This document shows, piece by piece, positions 60,623 through 64,000 of a DNA stretch of 64,000 nt. The stretch comes from Desulforapulum sp034007745 (GTDB lineage: Bacteria > Desulfobacterota > Desulfobacteria > Desulfobacterales > Desulfobacteraceae). The stretch covers positions 19,137 through 83,136 of the forward strand of contig JAVEQI010000011.1 in NCBI GenBank assembly GCA_034007745.1, in the 5' to 3' direction. The first letter of the stretch is position 1; every line of letters begins with the position of its first letter. The notes beneath the pieces are model-generated. The model was not told where the DNA came from, ran no database searches, and saw only the letters and a program-made list of their open reading frames with translations. A program made the translations under genes and the position numbers.

Positions 60623-61332
60623 GTTTCCCCAATCACCTGTTTGAGAATCCTAAGAAAATCCTTGAGCACATCCCGGTCATTTAATCGAACGGCAATCTCC
60701 ACCCGTCTGGCAGCAGCGCATTTTTCCTCCAAACAATCTGGAGGGCATTTTGTGTCCGCGTATCCTGCCGTAATGGTTTTTGTCTTGAAAAATTCTCCAT
60801 ACGGCTTCATGGACGCATCTTTCAATAGAAAGGAAAGTACCTGCCCCGCCCTTTCCCTAGAAATCAAGGGATTGGCGCCTGCTGCGTCCTCTCTGTCGGT
60901 ATGCCCAGATATTTCAATAAATTCTACTCGAGTTAAGAACTTAGGGTATCGATGAATGATCGCCATGTATTTAGGAACTGCCTGCCGTAAAACGTCCTCT
61001 GCTTCACTGCCGAGTTCGGTTTTGGAAAAACCGAACCGAAGATTTTCATCACTGATAATGAGCGCTCCGGTATTACAGTCAATTTTTACATTTTCCATTT
61101 TGGTCAGTTCAGGATCATGGCAAATCTCATCCAAGACCTTTTCCCATTCCCGGACCGCCTTGGTAGGTTCCACCAGCCTTTTTCCGATGTCCAAGAGAGT
61201 AATTACTGTCGTCAAGGCAAAAATCATCAACAGACCGGCCATGAGGTCGCTGTATGAGGCCCAAAAATCATCAGGCTTCGCTCCTGAACGATTTTTCAAG
61301 GGCCTTTGACTGTATTTCTTGGATATGATCAT
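60619..61332 (-). CDS. zorB: Zorya ZorB, MotB-like inner-membrane motor subunit
   Basis: A 237-residue protein. Residues 20-52 hold one membrane segment preceded by FWASYSDLMAGLLMIFALTT, with Asp29 placed like the proton-coupling aspartate of MotB. The C-terminal domain is OmpA/MotB peptidoglycan-binding (VEFIEISGHTDREDAAGANP then LISRERAGQVLSFLL). With ZorA it forms the proton-driven, wall-anchored sensor of Zorya defence. It overlaps zorA and zorC by four bases each. Confidence 0.92.
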   Translation of the reverse strand: MIISKKYSQRPLKNRSGAKPDDFWASYSDLMAGLLMIFALTTVITLLDIGKRLVEPTKAVREWEKVLDEICHDPELTKMENVKIDCNTGALIISDENLRFGFSKTELGSEAEDVLRQAVPKYMAIIHRYPKFLTRVEFIEISGHTDREDAAGANPLISRERAGQVLSFLLKDASMKPYGEFFKTKTITAGYADTKCPPDCLEEKCAAARRVEIAVRLNDRDVLKDFLRILKQVIGET

Positions 61333-63587
61333 TTCCCAATCATCTTTTTGAAAAAGCCATTTTTAGATTTCGTTTCAAGGTTTGGACCTTTCATATTGTT
61401 CAGGGTTACCGACATCCCCGAGGTGGCTTCACTAATGGATTTCAAGGTTTCAAGGACATCCGTGTTCATACCTCTTGAGATCTCTCCGGCCTGTTCCGCC
61501 AAATGGTGTATGTCTGTGGATAGAGTGTGTTGCAAAGTCTTGTTGCTTTGGCTCAACAGTTGGAGATTTTCATGAATGAGCTTGAGTTGTAACTCGCTAT
61601 TGTGTTGGGTTTCACCATCCGGGATTGTTGCCTGTTCTCCCCCAGCGCTGTAAAATTGTAACAATTTGATACCAACGTCGACAATTGCCTTGTGCAACGG
61701 CCCGGATTCACTCAGCAGATGAGAGTTGGTTTTCATGTCTGAAGATATCCTTTGAGACAATTCATTTAAATCGGTAACCGATGTCAGCAAGCTGTTTTTG
61801 AATTGAACAGCCCCTGAATTAAGGTTTTTTGCGGAATCTTCAAACCATAATTGCAACTCATGTCGCGCATCATCCAATGAGTACCAAGTGGACTGAAGGT
61901 TGTGAGAAGCCGTCAACGCCTTTTCAATGTTGGGGGCCACCAGATTTTTTGTTGTGTTTTCCAGGCCTAAAAGTATTGTTTTTTGGCTCGAAACATTTTC
62001 ATTAATCCGATCAATGCTCTGCCCTAATTTCGAAAGAAGTTCCGGGAGTTCCTCAATGCTTTCATTGGCCTCAAAAAGCGTGCCGCTAAATCTTTCCACC
62101 ACCTCCGCTACTTTGCTGTCAAAAACAGTTAGGGCCTTGGTAAGCTGGTCTCCCACGCCTTCAGCCAATTCCCTGATCAATTCACCCATCATCTCCATGA
62201 GGCCGTTGGCATGCCCGGTAATGGCCACCCAGGTTGCTTCAAGATCCGTCCTTGTCTGCGTCATTGCAACAACCTGCCGATCCATAGTTTCGCGGAGCAC
62301 GTCTTGTCCCTCCATAGCTTTCTTCGCAGAAGCCTCAAGCAAAGTGGCGGCATTGGTTATGTTTCCTGCGGAGGATTTCAATTCTCGCGCAATGGCTTCG
62401 AGACTTTGAAGACTGTCATTAAGAATTCGAGCCGCATCACCGGTTTTATCAATCAACTCATTCTGTACGCTGAACTGCTTCTGTAGACGATCCGCAAATT
62501 GAACCATCTGGTCTCGAATCTCCATCTGAACCCGGGTGGTCTCTTCTATGATTCGCCCCATATCCTGGAATTGGGTTTGGAAGGTTTCATTCATCTTTTT
62601 TACATAAGCACCGAGTACTCCTTCCATGGCATCTGACTGTTTTTTTTGTGAATTTTCGAAATGATTAACGATAACGGACCCTATCTTTTTAAGCAAAAGC
62701 TCCTGCTGCTCCCCAGATTTTTCGAGACTTTTCTTTATTTCGTTCTGTAAATCGAGCATTCCCGGAAGAAAGTTTCTTGTCAGAGCATCATCAATGGCAG
62801 GTGCGATGGCATCCGTAAATTTTGTCGCTATGTCAGTAGCCATCGCCTGTATGCATTGTTTTATATCCTCTTGCGTCTGGAAGTTTTTTCGAATGAAATG
62901 CTCGTCCGGATGATAGGGAAAAATGCCAGACAGAACGTTGTCCAGGGAATCAACAGCCCTTTCCAGACGGCGTATCAGCCATCTATAGAGCAACGAAAAT
63001 ATAATCGAAAAGAATATACCGAACAGGGAGGTATAAAAAGCAAGAGATAGACCAGATATCAGTTGTCCAATGCCTTCCCTTAGGTTTGCCAGTTCATCGA
63101 AGTGGAGTCCTTCTAACCCTAAAACAAGTCCTAAAAATGTGCCGAATATACCCAGCCCCACAAAAATTCCAGGAAGTGCTTCTGCCAGGCGTTGGTTAAC
63201 GGCTCCATCGACAACAGACTCTGGGGTGAGAAATTCCCGCAGCCTTATGGGGCAAACGGCCAGGTCTTCTCCGGGTAGACGTGCGTCTTCCCACGCCATG
63301 CGAAATGTGTTAAAGTCTTTTCGTGCCCATGCTGTTCTTGACAATATCTTTTTCTGAGCCCTTTTTAGAGATTCAACTGAAGTGGGATTCCTTTTCCCTA
63401 CAACGTAAATATTAATGATGTTCCAATAAATCTGAATCCAACGCACGATGATAGGGATGAAGCACCATACAGAAAAGAAAAGAAAAAGAGAAGTGAGACA
63501 GAGAATATAATAAAAGGCTAATGGCGACGACAAATATAGGTCTTGAAACCACGCTTGAATATTATGAAACGAAATTGTTTCTGCCAT
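61329..63587 (-). CDS. zorA: Zorya ZorA, MotA/ExbB-like motor subunit with long tail
   Basis: A 752-residue protein. Three hydrophobic segments lie in the first ~220 residues: PLAFYYILCLTSLFLFFSVW, LPGIFVGLGIFGTFLGLVLG and ISGLSLAFYTSLFGIFFSII, as in MotA/TolQ/ExbB. The remaining ~500 residues are a heptad-rich helical tail (repeats like ALTASHNLQSTWYSLDDARH), matching the long intracellular tail of ZorA. CAGGTGAG precedes the ATG. It is the first gene of zorABCD, and the tail is thought to relay the membrane signal to the cytoplasmic effectors. Confidence 0.92.
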   Translation of the reverse strand: MAETISFHNIQAWFQDLYLSSPLAFYYILCLTSLFLFFSVWCFIPIIVRWIQIYWNIINIYVVGKRNPTSVESLKRAQKKILSRTAWARKDFNTFRMAWEDARLPGEDLAVCPIRLREFLTPESVVDGAVNQRLAEALPGIFVGLGIFGTFLGLVLGLEGLHFDELANLREGIGQLISGLSLAFYTSLFGIFFSIIFSLLYRWLIRRLERAVDSLDNVLSGIFPYHPDEHFIRKNFQTQEDIKQCIQAMATDIATKFTDAIAPAIDDALTRNFLPGMLDLQNEIKKSLEKSGEQQELLLKKIGSVIVNHFENSQKKQSDAMEGVLGAYVKKMNETFQTQFQDMGRIIEETTRVQMEIRDQMVQFADRLQKQFSVQNELIDKTGDAARILNDSLQSLEAIARELKSSAGNITNAATLLEASAKKAMEGQDVLRETMDRQVVAMTQTRTDLEATWVAITGHANGLMEMMGELIRELAEGVGDQLTKALTVFDSKVAEVVERFSGTLFEANESIEELPELLSKLGQSIDRINENVSSQKTILLGLENTTKNLVAPNIEKALTASHNLQSTWYSLDDARHELQLWFEDSAKNLNSGAVQFKNSLLTSVTDLNELSQRISSDMKTNSHLLSESGPLHKAIVDVGIKLLQFYSAGGEQATIPDGETQHNSELQLKLIHENLQLLSQSNKTLQHTLSTDIHHLAEQAGEISRGMNTDVLETLKSISEATSGMSVTLNNMKGPNLETKSKNGFFKKMIGK

Positions 63588-63851
63588 TAGCTCACCTGTT
63601 ATGGTTTTTTAAAAAACAGATCTCTTTATCAGTCGTGCCGGACATATTCAATCCGTTCGTTGTTTCTTGTTTCGAAGGATAGTTAGACCTTAAATCTATG
63701 CCCACACTAAGGGGATATTACCAGGGAGGAACAAAAATTTAAAGACTTCTTGAAAAAAAGGTCAAAGGAGGTTGAAACTCACACGAAAAATGAGGCGTTT
63801 TAACTGAGAATTTAAATTTTAAATGTAGCTTAAAAAAAGGGAAAATCGGTC
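63588..63851. other. zorA upstream spacer
   Basis: No gene is supported. On the minus strand a weak TTGAAT, 17 bases, TAAAGA promoter-like pair (about 63628-63656) could drive zorABCD. A 14-bp A/T palindrome GTTTTTTAAAAAAC (63604-63617) lies between it and the start codon. Composition is AT-rich relative to the core genes. Confidence 0.35.
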
Positions 63852-63880
63852 TTGACATTGGGTCCGCTTTAGAGATTAAA
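63852..63880 (+). promoter_or_regulatory. Probable sigma-70 promoter facing out of the Zorya operon
   Basis: TTGACA (63852-63857), 17 bases, ATTAAA (63875-63880), about 48 bases before the start of the partial gene at the window end. Confidence 0.5.
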
Positions 63881-63927
63881 ACACTCCACCTCCAAAGATG
63901 AAAAGAAAAAGGCTCAGAGGGAGCTAA

Positions 63928-64000
63928 TGATTATTGAAGCCTACCGGAGATACATTGATGCTGCCCAGGGATATGTTCAAAAAGCAAATGAAACAATTGT
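63928..64000 (+). CDS. Partial gene, start only
   Basis: An ATG with AGAGGGAG immediately upstream begins MIIEAYRRYIDAAQGYVQKA and stays open to the window edge (24 codons). The sequence is helical. I cannot assign it from so little. It is divergent from zorABCD and follows a good promoter, so it may be the next accessory gene of the island. Confidence 0.45.

Noticed and set aside
1..64000. CRISPR arrays
   Set aside because: Repeats in this window are dispersed and modular; no regular repeat-spacer array and no cas genes were seen.

Overview
The window looks like chromosome from a sulfate-reducing Desulfobacteraceae-type deltaproteobacterium (Desulfobacterota), perhaps close to Desulfobacterium/Desulforapulum. 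I infer this from gene content: an ADP-forming acyl-CoA synthetase, indolepyruvate:ferredoxin oxidoreductase with an arylacetate-CoA ligase, TRAP transport, citramalate-dependent isoleucine synthesis, SEC-C-tagged methionine aminopeptidase and DUF4911 beside miaB. No 16S gene is present, so the assignment is an inference. Everything here was read by eye; no alignment or database search was run.

Layout. 1-6.5 kb: murA, a wrecked type I restriction methylase (hsdM), a PilZ protein, the two-gene ADP-forming acyl-CoA synthetase, and a glpX gene that has lost its 5' part. 6.5-11.5 kb: a cyclic-nucleotide-binding-domain/aspartase fusion, then a GTPase/membrane-protein pair (DUF3482/DUF2868). 11.6-24 kb: housekeeping and conserved genes, including an OleC-like acyl-CoA synthetase, DHH-CBS phosphoesterase, ACT protein with UPF0210 and an MFS exporter, map-miaB-DUF4911, and recJ. 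24-33 kb: a TetR regulator, glycogen phosphorylase, an RfbD-like reductase, a CoA-transferase/GNAT fusion, an IscU-like scaffold and a DUF1846 protein. 32.8-39.7 kb: a tight minus-strand operon reading trpR-like, iorA, iorB, paaK, dctP, dctQ, dctM, which fits regulated aromatic amino acid or aryl acid metabolism. 40-48.6 kb: larB, then ilvD-ilvB-ilvN-cimA-leuA, preceded by a leader peptide rich in Ile/Leu/Val and a terminator, the layout of a transcription attenuator. 48.6-55.8 kb: lepA, a PleD-like diguanylate cyclase, valS, an acidic protein, rsmE and tRNA-Phe. 55.8-64 kb: an accessory region beside the tRNA with decayed sequence (yhhN pseudogene) and a complete type I Zorya anti-phage operon, zorABCD.

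Three themes stand out. First, a family of short intergenic repeats (core: a GTCC..GGAC hairpin followed by ACAACGAAGAATGAAAC) occurs at eight loci, and at all eight it has the same orientation as transcription of the neighbouring genes. Second, several enzymes are unusual fusions or variants: aspartase with a cyclic-nucleotide domain, a CoA-transferase with a GNAT domain and Gln at the expected catalytic Glu, and a DHH-CBS protein lacking the polymerase domain often attached to it. Third, there are several gene remnants (hsdM, glpX, yhhN, and the first codons of an actin-like ATPase upstream of larB), which point to recurrent deletion and gene turnover.
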